Translations under genes and position numbers: made by a program
In this document: piece after piece, positions 1-8,989 of the stretch
Position numbering within the stretch: position 1 is the first letter of the stretch
Layout: each line of letters starts with the position of its first letter
Source: Sphingopyxis sp. GW247-27LB
GTDB lineage: Bacteria; Pseudomonadota; Alphaproteobacteria; Sphingomonadales; Sphingomonadaceae
Direction: 5' to 3'
Length of the DNA: 64,000 nt
Assembly: GCF_002277025.1 (NCBI RefSeq)
Contig: NZ_NIWD01000002.1
Location: 342,241 to 406,240, forward strand
The notes under the pieces: generated by a model
Told to the model about the DNA's origin: nothing
Seen by the model: the letters and a program-made list of their open reading frames with translations, nothing else
Databases searched by the model: none

Positions 1-359
1 TCGGCGCCCCAAAATTCCCCACGGGTATTATTTTACCCGAGGGGAGTGACAAGTTTGACAACCTAGGAAATAAAATCACGCAGCGCCGTGCTTCCTTCCC
101 CGTCACCCCCGGACCCTTCGACAGACTCAGGACAGGCTTGATCCTCGGTCCCGCTTCTGGGGCGCGGATCGATTCGCTATCCGCCGGACGGAACATAAAG
201 CGACACCCGCTTTCCACCCCATAACAGACCTCCTCGCTTGCATTGGCAATCCATATGATCGCCAATCCAGAAGTGGCGCAAACCGCTCTGGATTGCTTCG
301 TCGCTCCGCTTCCCGCAAGGGCGAGGTCATGCGGTGCCATGCGGCTCTATAATCCCGCC
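1..359. other. Non-coding region at window edge
   Basis: No convincing gene lies here. The stretch holds a hairpin at 17-44 and, at about 228-320, a degenerate copy of a palindromic repeat that recurs near 48.6 kb (shared words around GCAATCC and CTCTGGATTGC). The long open frames that cross it read Arg/Ala/Pro-rich nonsense, as expected of high-GC shadow frames. It may be the 3' flank of the MFS gene, which reads towards it. Confidence 0.5.
17..44. terminator. Hairpin, possible terminator
   Basis: Eleven-base arms (CCCCACGGGTA and TACCCGAGGGG) pair around a six-base loop with one A/A mismatch. On the minus strand the stem is followed by AATTTT, so it could terminate leftward transcripts, including a long 3' tail from the MFS gene. 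It could equally be the end of a gene outside the window. Confidence 0.4.
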
Positions 360-1946
360 CTATAATCCCGCCTTGTCGAAGACATGCCCCTCGGGATCGA
401 GGTCGCGCAGGTCGCTGCCGCGCGTCTCGCGGCCGTGGCGCGCGACGAGGATCAGCGACAGGGCGGTCGGAACGGCGATCATCAGCGCGCTGACGGCGAG
501 AGTCGGGATGATCGCGAGGATCGCGAGCGCCTGGGCAAAGACGCCGCCGAGCTTGCTGCACGCCGCGACCCAGCCGGTCGCGCGGCCGCGGATGCGCAGG
601 GGAAAGCTTTCGGCGCAATAGGGCAGGATCATCGCGATGATGCCGTTGCTGCCGACGATCAGCAGCGCGACCGGCAGCACCGGGCTGGCGCCGCGGGTCA
701 GCGCGAGCCAGAGGACGCCCGCAAGCCCGAGCAGCGTCACCGCGATCGACGCCAACACCGAATATTTGGTGCTCCACGCGCTGTAGATCCACGCGACGAG
801 AAAAACCGTGGGAAGCGCGATCAGCGCCGAGGCGGCGAGAAGCCGGCTCGATACCTCCATGCTGTAGCCGCGCGCGACCAGCTCGACCGGCAGCCACAGC
901 AACAGCCCGAAATTGACGAGACCCCAGCAGATGGCGGTGAGGCTGAGCGCGATCAGCTTGGCGGTCTGAGCGCGTCCGACGGGCGCCGAGGCCGCCGTTC
1001 GCGGCGGAGCACCTTCGACCGGAGCGAGGCGGCGCACTCCCGACCCGAAACGGTCCATCACGCGCTGCGCCTCGGCCGTCCGCCCGCGCGCGACCAGGAA
1101 TTTCGCCGATTCGGGGATGAAGGCGCCCAGAAGCACCAGCAGAAGGCCGCTCGGCAGGTTGGCGAGCCACAGGCTGCGCCAGCTGAAGATCGGCTCGAGC
1201 CAGACCGCCATCAGGCTCGCGGCGGCATAGCCGCCGACCGCGCCGAGGCCGCCGACGAGGACGAGGCTCCAGCCGCGATGGCGGCTCGGCATCATCTCGG
1301 CGAGCAGCGCGTAGGTCACGGGCAGCATTCCGCCCGCCGCCGCGCCCATCAGGAAGCACATGCCGACGTTCCACGCGAGCGAGGGCATCGCCCCGCAGAT
1401 CGAGGTGCCGACGAACATCACCGCCGACAGCATGATCGACGCCTTGCGGCCATAGATGTCAGCGACGACGCCCCACAGGAAGGAGCCGACGACCGTGCCG
1501 ACGAGCGCGAAGAAGGGGACGAGCGACACGGTTTCGCGCGGCACGCCATATTCATCGATCATGCCCGGGATCACGAAGCCGAGGCTCGCGGGTTTCATGA
1601 TGTCGATGACCAGCGCGACGACCAGAACGGCCATCAGCCGCCAGTGCGCGCGCGACAGCGGCGCGTCCTCGGGCGCGGCGACGACAAGCTCGCTCGCCGC
1701 TGCCATCTGCGCCGACAGGCCCTTGGGGAGCAGGCCATAGGCGGCGATGCCGATCCCGGCGACGATCAGTCCCATGCCCGCGATCATGCCATGATCCATC
1801 GGCATGCCCGCCATGCGGAACCCCATGTCGCGGCCCATCCAGAACATCGGCAGGTGAAGAAGGACGCCGACGGTCACCGCCGCGACGCCGATCGCGAACG
1901 CCCACAGACGCCGGTCGCTGCCGATTGCCCCGCTCACCCGAATCAT
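360..1946 (-). CDS. MFS transporter with Met-rich N-terminus
   Basis: This is a major facilitator superfamily permease of 528 residues, an inner-membrane transporter. The body from about residue 100 has the usual 12-helix pattern with the loop motif GVVADIYGRKAS after TM2 and a second copy-like segment RIRGRATGW in the C-terminal half, resembling the sugar/aromatic-acid (SV2/Sp) branch. Ahead of it is an extra pair of helices (about 14-32 and 54-74) joined by a segment with eight Met and two His between residues 31 and 58, unusual for the family and reminiscent of copper-handling proteins. A GGGGAGG ribosome site directly abuts this ATG, so the GTG at 1937 could be the real start. The substrate is unknown. 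It is followed by a palindromic repeat and the iron-uptake operon. Confidence 0.8.
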   Translation of the reverse strand: MIRVSGAIGSDRRLWAFAIGVAAVTVGVLLHLPMFWMGRDMGFRMAGMPMDHGMIAGMGLIVAGIGIAAYGLLPKGLSAQMAAASELVVAAPEDAPLSRAHWRLMAVLVVALVIDIMKPASLGFVIPGMIDEYGVPRETVSLVPFFALVGTVVGSFLWGVVADIYGRKASIMLSAVMFVGTSICGAMPSLAWNVGMCFLMGAAAGGMLPVTYALLAEMMPSRHRGWSLVLVGGLGAVGGYAAASLMAVWLEPIFSWRSLWLANLPSGLLLVLLGAFIPESAKFLVARGRTAEAQRVMDRFGSGVRRLAPVEGAPPRTAASAPVGRAQTAKLIALSLTAICWGLVNFGLLLWLPVELVARGYSMEVSSRLLAASALIALPTVFLVAWIYSAWSTKYSVLASIAVTLLGLAGVLWLALTRGASPVLPVALLIVGSNGIIAMILPYCAESFPLRIRGRATGWVAACSKLGGVFAQALAILAIIPTLAVSALMIAVPTALSLILVARHGRETRGSDLRDLDPEGHVFDKAGL

Positions 1947-2045
1947 CCTCCCCTGCGCCCACTCGTGGGAACGTTCATTTCACAGGACCGGGGAGGCGGC
2001 AATCGCGATGTGGGGTCGGGGTGTCGGGGAGAGCGTTGGCATATA

Positions 2046-2186
2046 ATCCTCCCTGCGGCGCAGCCGTGGGGAGGGGGACCATCCGAAGGATGGTGGAGGG
2101 GCTGCGAGCGTATGCGAGCGCTACGCTTTGCCCCTCCGTCAGCCCTGCGGGCTGCCACCTCCCCATCGCCGCGCGACAGGGAGGAT
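2046..2186. repeat. Composite palindromic repeat (REP-like)
   Basis: Outer arms ATCCTCCCTG (2046-2055) and CAGGGAGGAT (2177-2186) are perfect inverted copies. Inside are GGGGAGGGGGACCATCC and GGATGGTGGAGGGG, which form a smaller hairpin. The same words frame the DUF559 gene at 52.7-53.1 kb, so this belongs to a dispersed repeat family. It sits between the convergent-facing end of the PepSY gene and the MFS start and may act as a transcription boundary. Confidence 0.7.
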
Positions 2187-2205
2187 CAGTAACGGTGGAC
2201 CCGCC

Positions 2206-3549
2206 TCACCCCGCCAGCGCGGCGATCGGGCTGGCGACCAGGCTGGCGATGAAAAGCCTTTGCAGAAGCCGCTTGGGTCGCGGTTCGGGGCGGATCGCCG
2301 CCGCCAGCAGGATCAGCGCGGTGAGTATCCAGAAGATCGCGGTGAGCGGCGCGGCGTTGCCGGCGAGCAATCGCGCGAGGAAGGTCAGCGCCAGCGCGAG
2401 CGGCACGCCCCACAGCACCGCGTCCCACAGGCTGCGCAGCCGCGGTTCGTGAAGGCCGCGGCGCGCGCGCTTGCCGAGCCAGATCGAGGTGCCGGTCGCG
2501 ACGACGATGGTGAGTGCGAGGCCGAGCCCGAAATAGGCGAATTTGACCGGCAGTCCCCCGAAATTACCGAAATGGAGATTGTAGGTCGAGGCGGCCATCT
2601 GTTGCCCGAGATGGCCGTCGGCGAGGCCCACGGCGCCGAGGAAGCGCCCGTTCGCGTCGAAATTATAGCTTTCGCCGTAGATCAGCCGCTGCGGATGTTC
2701 GGCGAGGAGCTGGACATGCTGGCCGCGCGTGCCGGGGTCGTGGAGGATGATGTAGGTCGGGCGCAGCTCGGGATGGGTGGCGGCGATCCAGGCGAGGGGC
2801 GTCGCAACGTCGGCGATGGGAGCGGCGCGCGCGTCGGGCTTGCCCTCGCCGCCGAAGATCGGGGCGTAGGCCGCCTCGACATCGCCCTTGTAGAAGCTCG
2901 CCGCGAGGCCGTAGGCGCCGATCGTGCCGAGCCCGATCATCGCGCCCGTCAGCGCGATCGCGAGCGCGAAGGGGAGCGACCAGACGCTCAGCCGGTTGTG
3001 CCAGTCGGCGAGCCCGACTCCTTCCTTGTCGCGGGCGCGGAGGCGGAAGGCGTCGCGGAAGATGCGCGGGTGCGCGATCACCCCCGACAGCGACAGCGCA
3101 ACGATCATCACCCCCAGGATTCCGACGAGGATCAGGCCGACAAGGCCGGGGATGTTGAGCCGGTAGTGGACGGCGAGGAGGAATTCGGACCAGGCGTTGC
3201 CTTCGGGCCCCGCGATCGCGCCGGCCTGGTCGACGTGCACCGCCTGGCTGTCGGTCGTGATCGTGGCGCGCGGCAGGTCGGGGACCGGGAGGTGGACGTA
3301 GAGGTGCGTCGTCGCGGGCTTGCCCTCTTCGGTCGCGAGGACCGCGGCGACCGCGCTTTGCACCGCGCCCGGCGCGATGCGCGCCATTTCGGGCGCCGCC
3401 GGCTGCTCGATCCGCTGCCATTCCTGATAGAAGACGACGATCGTGCCCGTCAGGCAGACGAGGTAGAGAAGCGCCGAGGCGAGCAGCCCGATCGCGGCGT
3501 GCGCCGAGAGGGCGCGCTGCACCATCCCCTTGTCGACCGGTCCCGTCAT
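2206..3549 (-). CDS. PepSY-associated TM helix protein (iron-regulated)
   Basis: A 447-residue inner-membrane protein of the PepSY-TM family. An N-terminal helix (about 17-38) is followed by a periplasmic PepSY-like region, a helix pair near 140-165, further helices near 195-215, a second periplasmic part (about 230-340) and C-terminal helices. Such proteins accompany siderophore receptors and are thought to act in ferric-siderophore reduction or processing; that role is family knowledge, not visible here. The start ATG overlaps the stop of the upstream membrane protein (ATGA at 3546-3549), so it is the last gene of a three-gene operon with the TonB receptor. An in-frame open stretch upstream of this ATG overlaps the neighbour and is not used. 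Confidence 0.85.
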   Translation of the reverse strand: MTGPVDKGMVQRALSAHAAIGLLASALLYLVCLTGTIVVFYQEWQRIEQPAAPEMARIAPGAVQSAVAAVLATEEGKPATTHLYVHLPVPDLPRATITTDSQAVHVDQAGAIAGPEGNAWSEFLLAVHYRLNIPGLVGLILVGILGVMIVALSLSGVIAHPRIFRDAFRLRARDKEGVGLADWHNRLSVWSLPFALAIALTGAMIGLGTIGAYGLAASFYKGDVEAAYAPIFGGEGKPDARAAPIADVATPLAWIAATHPELRPTYIILHDPGTRGQHVQLLAEHPQRLIYGESYNFDANGRFLGAVGLADGHLGQQMAASTYNLHFGNFGGLPVKFAYFGLGLALTIVVATGTSIWLGKRARRGLHEPRLRSLWDAVLWGVPLALALTFLARLLAGNAAPLTAIFWILTALILLAAAIRPEPRPKRLLQRLFIASLVASPIAALAG

Positions 3550-4127
3550 GCCGCCCCTCCGATCCAGATCAGCCCGAGGCTCGCCGCCGCGGGGAGCAGC
3601 AGCCAGGCGAATTGCGTGCGCCGCCGCGGCATCATCAGCAGCGCGAAGGCGAGGATGCCCCAGAGGAGCGGCAGCAAGAGCAGGGTAAGGCCGTTGCCGT
3701 CGGCCTCCGCCCAGCCGCCGAGCCCCGCGAGCGAGCGTGCGGCGAGCGCGGCGAGCAGCGAGACGAGCATCGCGAGCGGTATGGTGACGAGAAAGGTCAA
3801 CAGGCGGCGTCCGATGCGGCGCGGTTCGCCCTTCGCGGGAAGCATGTGCGCCTTGCGGTCCGAGGCGCGCGTCTTGCCCGGGCGCGACGCCGCGGCGGCC
3901 TGCGCGAGGAGCAGCGCCGCCATTCCCATGCCAAACAGCGACACCATCGCGGCGCCCCATGCGCCGTTGCCGGCGACGCCGAGCGCGGCGCCGACGAGGA
4001 GCAGCGCCCACGCCGCGCCGTTCAGCGCCGCCGAGCGCCGGGGCAGGCCCCAGGCGCGGCGAAGCAGCAGCACGCCGAGGATCGCGGCGACTGCGCCGGC
4101 CCAGACGAGGGGCGAGGCGCCGTTCAC
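3546..4127 (-). CDS. Small membrane protein of siderophore operon
   Basis: A 193-residue protein with about six hydrophobic helices and a short basic cytoplasmic loop in the middle (around residues 80-105). I do not recognise a named domain with certainty; its position matches the small DUF3325/DUF3649-type membrane proteins that lie between a siderophore receptor and a PepSY protein. The GTG start at 4127 overlaps the receptor stop (GTGA), and its own stop overlaps the next start (ATGA), which strongly supports both ends and tight co-translation. The frame stays open far upstream of the GTG, but that part is a shadow of the receptor gene. It probably assists ferric siderophore handling in the inner membrane, by inference. 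Confidence 0.75.
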   Translation of the reverse strand: MNGASPLVWAGAVAAILGVLLLRRAWGLPRRSAALNGAAWALLLVGAALGVAGNGAWGAAMVSLFGMGMAALLLAQAAAASRPGKTRASDRKAHMLPAKGEPRRIGRRLLTFLVTIPLAMLVSLLAALAARSLAGLGGWAEADGNGLTLLLLPLLWGILAFALLMMPRRRTQFAWLLLPAAASLGLIWIGGAA

Positions 4128-6190
4128 CGGAAGCGATAGCCGACGGTCGCCATCACGTTGCGCGGCGCGGCCATGAAACAGTCGCCGCGCGCGAGGCAGG
4201 AGGCGAAATATTGCTTGCCCAGAAGGTTGGTCGCGTTGACGGCGAAGCGCCAATTGTCCCAGCTGATCTCGGCGAGCGCGTCGATCGTCGTGCGCGACGG
4301 CGTGACGATCGACCAGACCGGGCTGGTCGAGACGCTTTTGCCGCTGTAGACGACGCCGGCGCCGAGACGCAGCTGCGCTTCGTCCGGAAGGCCGAAGGTT
4401 TTGGTCGACCAGAGCGACGCGGTGTGGCGCGGCATATAGTCGAGGCTGGTGTTGGTTTCGGACTTGAGCTTCGCATAGCCGTAATTGGCGAGCAGCTCGA
4501 AATTTCCGGGCAGCGTGTGGCTGGCCTCGATCTCGAAACCCTTGGTGTTGAGCACGCCCGACTGGGTGGTGCCGCCGGCGGCGAGATAGAGGACGCGGTT
4601 GCGTTCCCTGATCTTGAAGGCGGTCGCGGTGACCAGCGTGTTCGGCGTCGGCTGCCACTTCACGCCCGCTTCATATTGTGTGCCGGTCTGCGGCCGATAG
4701 GGATCGCCGAAGGTGCCGTCGCCATTGTCGATCCGGCCGGCGACCGGCAGGAAGCTTTCGGTATAGCTGAAGAAGGGCGAGAAGCCCGCGCCGATCTCCC
4801 CGATGATGCCGGCGCGGAAGGTGGTGGCATTGTCCTTCTGGCCCGACGAGCCGGTGACGCGGTCGCGGCGAGCGCCGAGCACGACCGAGATGCGGTCGTA
4901 GAAGCGGATCTGGTCCTGGACATAGATGCCGAGCTGCTTCTGGCTTTCCGTGGTGAAGGGACCGGCGGGGTCGTAGGTCAGCAGCGCGTCATAATCGATG
5001 TCGTAAAGGTCTACGAGCTCGAAGCCGCCGGCACTGCGTTTTTGCACCTTGTTCCAGCTATAGTCGATGCCGACGAGGAGCTTGTGCTCGATATTGGCGC
5101 CGGTGCCGAAATTGAACTCGACATTATTGTCGGTCGAGAAGACGTTCATCCGCGCATCGCTGGCGTCCGCGATCAGGGCGATCGTGCGGCCGTCTGTCCC
5201 GTAGACCGAGAAGGGATCCTGCGGGTTCGTATAGCTGTCGGCATAATGGGTGTTATATTCGAGGTCACTGTCGATATAGCGCGCCTTGAGGCTGAGCTTC
5301 ACATTGTCCGAGAAACGATGCGTGATCGATCCGCCGCCCTGCAGCGAACGGCCGGCATAGCGGTCCCAGCCGGCCTTGCCGACGAAGGTGTAGCGATCGA
5401 GCTGCTCGCCAGCGACCGTGTTGGGCCTGAAGGTGCCGACGATCGGCAGGAATTGCGAGGTCGAGCCGGTGTCGTCCTCCTGATAGAGACCGGTCAGCAC
5501 GACGTCGGTGTCGGGCGTCGGCTGCCAGCGGATCGAGGGCGCGAACATCACGCGGTCGTCGGGCACATGGTCGACGAAGGTGTCGGCGTCGCGCGCGCGG
5601 CCGACGAAACGCACCGCGAGATTGTCGGCAAGCGCGAGGTTGACGTCGCCCAGCACCTCCTTGCGGTCATAGCTGCCATAGACGAGGTTGATTTCGCCGC
5701 GCGTGGTGAAGTCGGGCGTCTTGCTGACGAGGTTGACGATACCGCCGATCGAGCCCTGGCCGAACAGCACCGAGGCGGGGCCGCGCACGATCTCCACGCG
5801 GGAGAAGTTGTAGGGGTCCGACGTGATGCTGGCATAATAGGAGAAAATGTCGCGCATGCCGTCGCGGAACTGCAAGGCGTCGAGGCCGCGCACGTTGAAG
5901 CCGTCGACGCGGGTGTCGCGTCCATAGGGATTGGCTAGGACCCCCGCGGCATATTTCACCGTGTCGCTGATGTTGATCGCGCCCTGCGCCTCATATTGCT
6001 CGGCAGTGATGACCTTGATCGGCTGCGGCAATTCGGTCAGCGCGGTGTCGGTCTTGGTCCCCGCAAAGCCGGTGACGACGATCTGGCCCTGATCCTGCCC
6101 CTGATCGTCGGACGATGCGGCTTCCTGGGCCAGCAACTGACCGCTTGCGAGTGCGGTGCAGACCAACAGGGTGAAACGCGCGGCTGTCAT
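4124..6190 (-). CDS. TonB-dependent siderophore receptor
   Basis: A 688-residue outer-membrane receptor. A signal peptide (residues 1-21, cleaved after LLA-Q) is followed by a short acidic stretch, the TonB-box-like segment QIVVTG (about 36-41), a plug domain with the classic VEIVRGPASVLFGQGSIGG motif near 130, and a 22-strand barrel ending in the aromatic-terminated VGYRFR. The family imports ferric siderophores using TonB energy; ferrichrome-type receptors are the closest by memory. It is first in an operon with a small membrane protein and a PepSY protein. AAGGGGG lies just upstream of the ATG, and a Fur-box-like palindrome lies about 45 bases upstream, so expression is probably iron-repressed. 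Confidence 0.93.
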   Translation of the reverse strand: MTAARFTLLVCTALASGQLLAQEAASSDDQGQDQGQIVVTGFAGTKTDTALTELPQPIKVITAEQYEAQGAINISDTVKYAAGVLANPYGRDTRVDGFNVRGLDALQFRDGMRDIFSYYASITSDPYNFSRVEIVRGPASVLFGQGSIGGIVNLVSKTPDFTTRGEINLVYGSYDRKEVLGDVNLALADNLAVRFVGRARDADTFVDHVPDDRVMFAPSIRWQPTPDTDVVLTGLYQEDDTGSTSQFLPIVGTFRPNTVAGEQLDRYTFVGKAGWDRYAGRSLQGGGSITHRFSDNVKLSLKARYIDSDLEYNTHYADSYTNPQDPFSVYGTDGRTIALIADASDARMNVFSTDNNVEFNFGTGANIEHKLLVGIDYSWNKVQKRSAGGFELVDLYDIDYDALLTYDPAGPFTTESQKQLGIYVQDQIRFYDRISVVLGARRDRVTGSSGQKDNATTFRAGIIGEIGAGFSPFFSYTESFLPVAGRIDNGDGTFGDPYRPQTGTQYEAGVKWQPTPNTLVTATAFKIRERNRVLYLAAGGTTQSGVLNTKGFEIEASHTLPGNFELLANYGYAKLKSETNTSLDYMPRHTASLWSTKTFGLPDEAQLRLGAGVVYSGKSVSTSPVWSIVTPSRTTIDALAEISWDNWRFAVNATNLLGKQYFASCLARGDCFMAAPRNVMATVGYRFR

Positions 6191-6232
6191 GAAAGGCCCC
6201 CTTCGAGCTCGATTGTTGTTCGAGGGGGCTCC

Positions 6233-6253
6233 TAATGCGAGTCAATCGCATTA
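6233..6253 (-). promoter_or_regulatory. Fur-box-like operator
   Basis: A perfect inverted repeat, TAATGCGA, five bases, TCGCATTA, sits 43-63 bases before the siderophore receptor ATG. The sequence and placement fit a Fur or related iron-responsive operator. It also overlaps the short gap downstream of the amidohydrolase gene. Regulation is inferred from the motif and gene context only. Confidence 0.6.
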
Positions 6254-6279
6254 GCAACGTCTATCGCGAAATTTCTGCA

Positions 6280-7776
6280 TCAGCTTCTGCCGGTATCGAC
6301 ATAACCATAGCGTCGGTTCGACGGGGTGGAGCCGGCGGCGCGATAGTCGCGGCGAAGCGCGCTGAAGCGATCGTCGCCGACCGCCGCGGCGGCGCTTTGG
6401 GGCTCGATGCCATAGAGGCGCGCATTGTTGCCGCCGAAGATCGCGCGCTTGACGGCGCCGTCGGCCGCGCCGAGCGGCTCGAACCCGTGCGCCTTGCGCA
6501 TGTCCTCGGGGATTTCGAGCCGGCGCAGTCCCTCGATCTGCCATTGCGGCGAGCCGGTCCACACCGCGTCGGTGCCCCAGCAGACCCGCGTCGCGCCCAA
6601 TCCCTTCACCAGCTGTCCCATGATCGCCGCGCAGATGCGCGGCTGCGCGATCAGCGTCTGCGCGAAAATCTGCCCGAGATCGGCATGGACGTTGGTCACC
6701 CCGTGCCTTGCGGGGATTTCGGCGAGATCGGTGACCCAGTCGATGCGGCCGGTGCGGTCGAACTCGGCGAGCGCCCAATCGGCGTCGTCGAGCCGGTAGG
6801 CGGCATGGTAGATGATGAAGTTGAGCTGCGGCCAGTCCTTCGCCGCCTGCGCGACATCGTCGACGCGCGCATGGCGTGCAAGGCCCGGAAAGCGCGCGTC
6901 CATGCCGCGCCCCCACAGCCCCTTGTGGACGCAGATGTTGCGGATGCCCGCCTTCGCGGCCTTCTCATAGCCGCGATAGACCTCCTCATCGTCCATCCGC
7001 CAGGGATAGCGCGCGAGATCCTTGTGGGTGTTGTCGCCGACCGTATAGCCCTTAAGCGAATCGGGATCGAGTTCGAGCGCGGCGTCGAGGTCATCGAGCC
7101 AGCCGGGGCGTCCGGGGGTGATGATCGCGTGGGTCATCAGGCGGCGGCCGCCTGCCGCCGCATTCACCTTTGTGCGCGCTTCCGCCATCTGGCGGTTGGT
7201 GAGGAACCAGTCCTCGGCAATCTCCGATGGCGCCGATGAAATGAGCGCGATCTTGGTATCGCTGTCGAGAAAAATCTCCTTGTAATAATTGTCGAATTTC
7301 AGATCATCGAGCGTCTGGGCGCCCGCGCTCGACAGGTGGGGATTCCACCCTGCCGCGGCGACCGATTCGCGCAGCTTGACGAAATTGGCGAGCCGCGTGT
7401 CGTCGCGCAGGAAATGGGTGTGCATGTCCATCACGAACTCGTCCGACAGCGCCTCGGCGCGGGCGTCGGCGGTCTCCGGGCTCATCGCCTCGGCGCGGCC
7501 GGCATCGAAGATCGCGCCGAAGCTGTCGTTGAGCGCGACGAAGGCGGCCGCCACGCCCGCCGAGGTCTGGAAGAAGCGGCGGCGGCTGATCCCCAGCCGC
7601 GGCGCGATCGCGTCGGCAAGCGCGTAGAGACGGCACTCGGTCTCGCGCTGCTTCGCGGTCTGGCGCACCGGGAGATATTCCTCGCTGGCGACCATCCGCA
7701 CCGGCAGCGGCGTGCGCGGTTCGCGCCGGTCGGCAGGGTCGAATCCTGCGCGGTCCTCGTCCGAGAAGAGTCGCAT
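6280..7776 (-). CDS. Amidohydrolase family protein with internal Tat-like motif
   Basis: A 498-residue protein of the amidohydrolase-2 superfamily (TIM-barrel metal hydrolases and decarboxylases). DMHTHF near residue 118 gives the HxH metal site; the YHAAYR segment and the late GTDAVW motif provide the further His and Asp ligands. The substrate is unknown. The ATG at 7776 is preferred to one 36 bases upstream because GAAGGAGG lies seven bases before it. A twin-arginine-like stretch SRRRFF (64-69) plus a hydrophobic segment (71-83) lies well inside the protein rather than at the N-terminus, so export is doubtful unless translation starts internally. It lies downstream of, and transcribed towards, the iron operon. 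Confidence 0.8.
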   Translation of the reverse strand: MRLFSDEDRAGFDPADRREPRTPLPVRMVASEEYLPVRQTAKQRETECRLYALADAIAPRLGISRRRFFQTSAGVAAAFVALNDSFGAIFDAGRAEAMSPETADARAEALSDEFVMDMHTHFLRDDTRLANFVKLRESVAAAGWNPHLSSAGAQTLDDLKFDNYYKEIFLDSDTKIALISSAPSEIAEDWFLTNRQMAEARTKVNAAAGGRRLMTHAIITPGRPGWLDDLDAALELDPDSLKGYTVGDNTHKDLARYPWRMDDEEVYRGYEKAAKAGIRNICVHKGLWGRGMDARFPGLARHARVDDVAQAAKDWPQLNFIIYHAAYRLDDADWALAEFDRTGRIDWVTDLAEIPARHGVTNVHADLGQIFAQTLIAQPRICAAIMGQLVKGLGATRVCWGTDAVWTGSPQWQIEGLRRLEIPEDMRKAHGFEPLGAADGAVKRAIFGGNNARLYGIEPQSAAAAVGDDRFSALRRDYRAAGSTPSNRRYGYVDTGRS

Positions 7777-7841
7777 CGCATCCTCCTTCGCCGCCCGCGG
7801 CGAGGATAGCATCGACCGCGCGCTGAGGGAATGAAGGGTGG

Positions 7842-8876
7842 CTATTCGCGCGCCTTGGCGGCGGCGCGGACATCCTGGGCGCGGGCGAGGGGGATGACGA
7901 GGATGTCGTCGCCGTCGACGATCACCGCGACATCGTTCATCCCGACGAGCGACACGCGCTTGCCGCCGGCGCGGACGAGGTTGCCGCGGCTGTCATGGAC
8001 GAACGCGTCGCCGCCCAGCGCATTGCCGCCGGCGTCCTTGTCGGCGAGCGCGTGGACCGCGTGCCAGCTTCCGAGGTCGGACCAGCCCATCGCGACGGGC
8101 ACGACGGCGACGCGGTCGTCCTTTTCCATCACCGCATAATCGATCGAATCGGTCGGCGCCTGTTCGAACGGGATCGCGTCGGCGTGGAGCGCGTCGCCGT
8201 CGCGCTGGCCGGCGGCGAGCGCCCGGTCGGCGGCCTCGAAGATCGCGCGGCAATGGGTGAGCATCGCGTCGCGCATCCGCCCGGCGCGAAAGAGGAAGAT
8301 GCCGGCGTTCCAGCTGTAGCCGCCCGCCGCGAGCATCGCCTCGGCCTTGGCGAGCGGCGGCTTTTCGACGAAGCGCGCGACGGCGAAGCCGTCGTCGCCC
8401 AGCGCGTCGCCGCTCGCGATATAGCCGAAGCCGGTTTCGGGGCGGTCGGGCGCGACCCCGAAGGTGACGAGCCAGTCGTGCTGCGCGAGCCGCGCGCCCT
8501 TGGCGATCGCGGCGTGAAAGGCGGGAATGTCGGCGATGACATGGTCGCTCGGCATCACGAGCAGCAGCGTGTCCGCGTCGGCCGCCGCCACCGCGAGCGC
8601 GATCGCTGCGGCGGTGCCGCGCGGCATCGGCTCGACGAGCAGCGCCGCCTCGCGCGCGTCCATCTGCTCGCGGATCGCGGCGATATGCGCGTCGCCGCAC
8701 AGGACGACCGGCGGCAGGAAATCGGCGCCCGCGGGCGTGCGGCGGACAGTCTGGCGGAACAGGCTGTCGGGACCGGCGAGGGTCAGGAACTGCTTGGCGT
8801 GATCGCCGCGCGATTCGGGCCAGAGCCGCGTCCCGGCGCCGCCGCAGAGGATGACGGGTTGGATCATCAGCGTCAT
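7842..8876 (-). CDS. manC: Mannose-1-phosphate guanylyltransferase
   Basis: A 344-residue enzyme making GDP-mannose from mannose-1-phosphate and GTP in the cytoplasm, feeding exopolysaccharide or lipopolysaccharide synthesis. The nucleotide-binding signature LCGGAGTRLWPESR (about 10-23) is followed by K(27) in HAKQF, the MPSDH motif near 108 and the FVEKP segment near 170. It lacks the C-terminal phosphomannose isomerase domain of the bifunctional ManC/AlgA type (about 470 residues). It stands about 900 bases before the PEP-CTERM sugar transferase, on the opposite strand, which suggests it supplies that polysaccharide pathway, though no shared transcript is possible. Another ATG nine bases in is a possible alternative start. 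Confidence 0.9.
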   Translation of the reverse strand: MTLMIQPVILCGGAGTRLWPESRGDHAKQFLTLAGPDSLFRQTVRRTPAGADFLPPVVLCGDAHIAAIREQMDAREAALLVEPMPRGTAAAIALAVAAADADTLLLVMPSDHVIADIPAFHAAIAKGARLAQHDWLVTFGVAPDRPETGFGYIASGDALGDDGFAVARFVEKPPLAKAEAMLAAGGYSWNAGIFLFRAGRMRDAMLTHCRAIFEAADRALAAGQRDGDALHADAIPFEQAPTDSIDYAVMEKDDRVAVVPVAMGWSDLGSWHAVHALADKDAGGNALGGDAFVHDSRGNLVRAGGKRVSLVGMNDVAVIVDGDDILVIPLARAQDVRAAAKARE

Positions 8877-8989
8877 GGGGCGGCTCTATCGGGTTGCGGG
8901 GCGGCGGTCACGCGCTATCGTGGAGGTGAGGCGTTGCTTCAGCAAGCGGCGTCTGTATTGGCGGTCACAAGATGAAATTGGGGGCGGGG

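Noticed and set aside
384..2192. Long plus-strand open frame (602 codons) opposite the MFS gene
   Set aside because: Its product is Arg/Asp/Ala-rich low-complexity sequence with no domain; the minus strand codes a clear transporter. It is a high-GC shadow frame, as are the similar ones at 2128-4176, 3959-5938 and 55941-58442.
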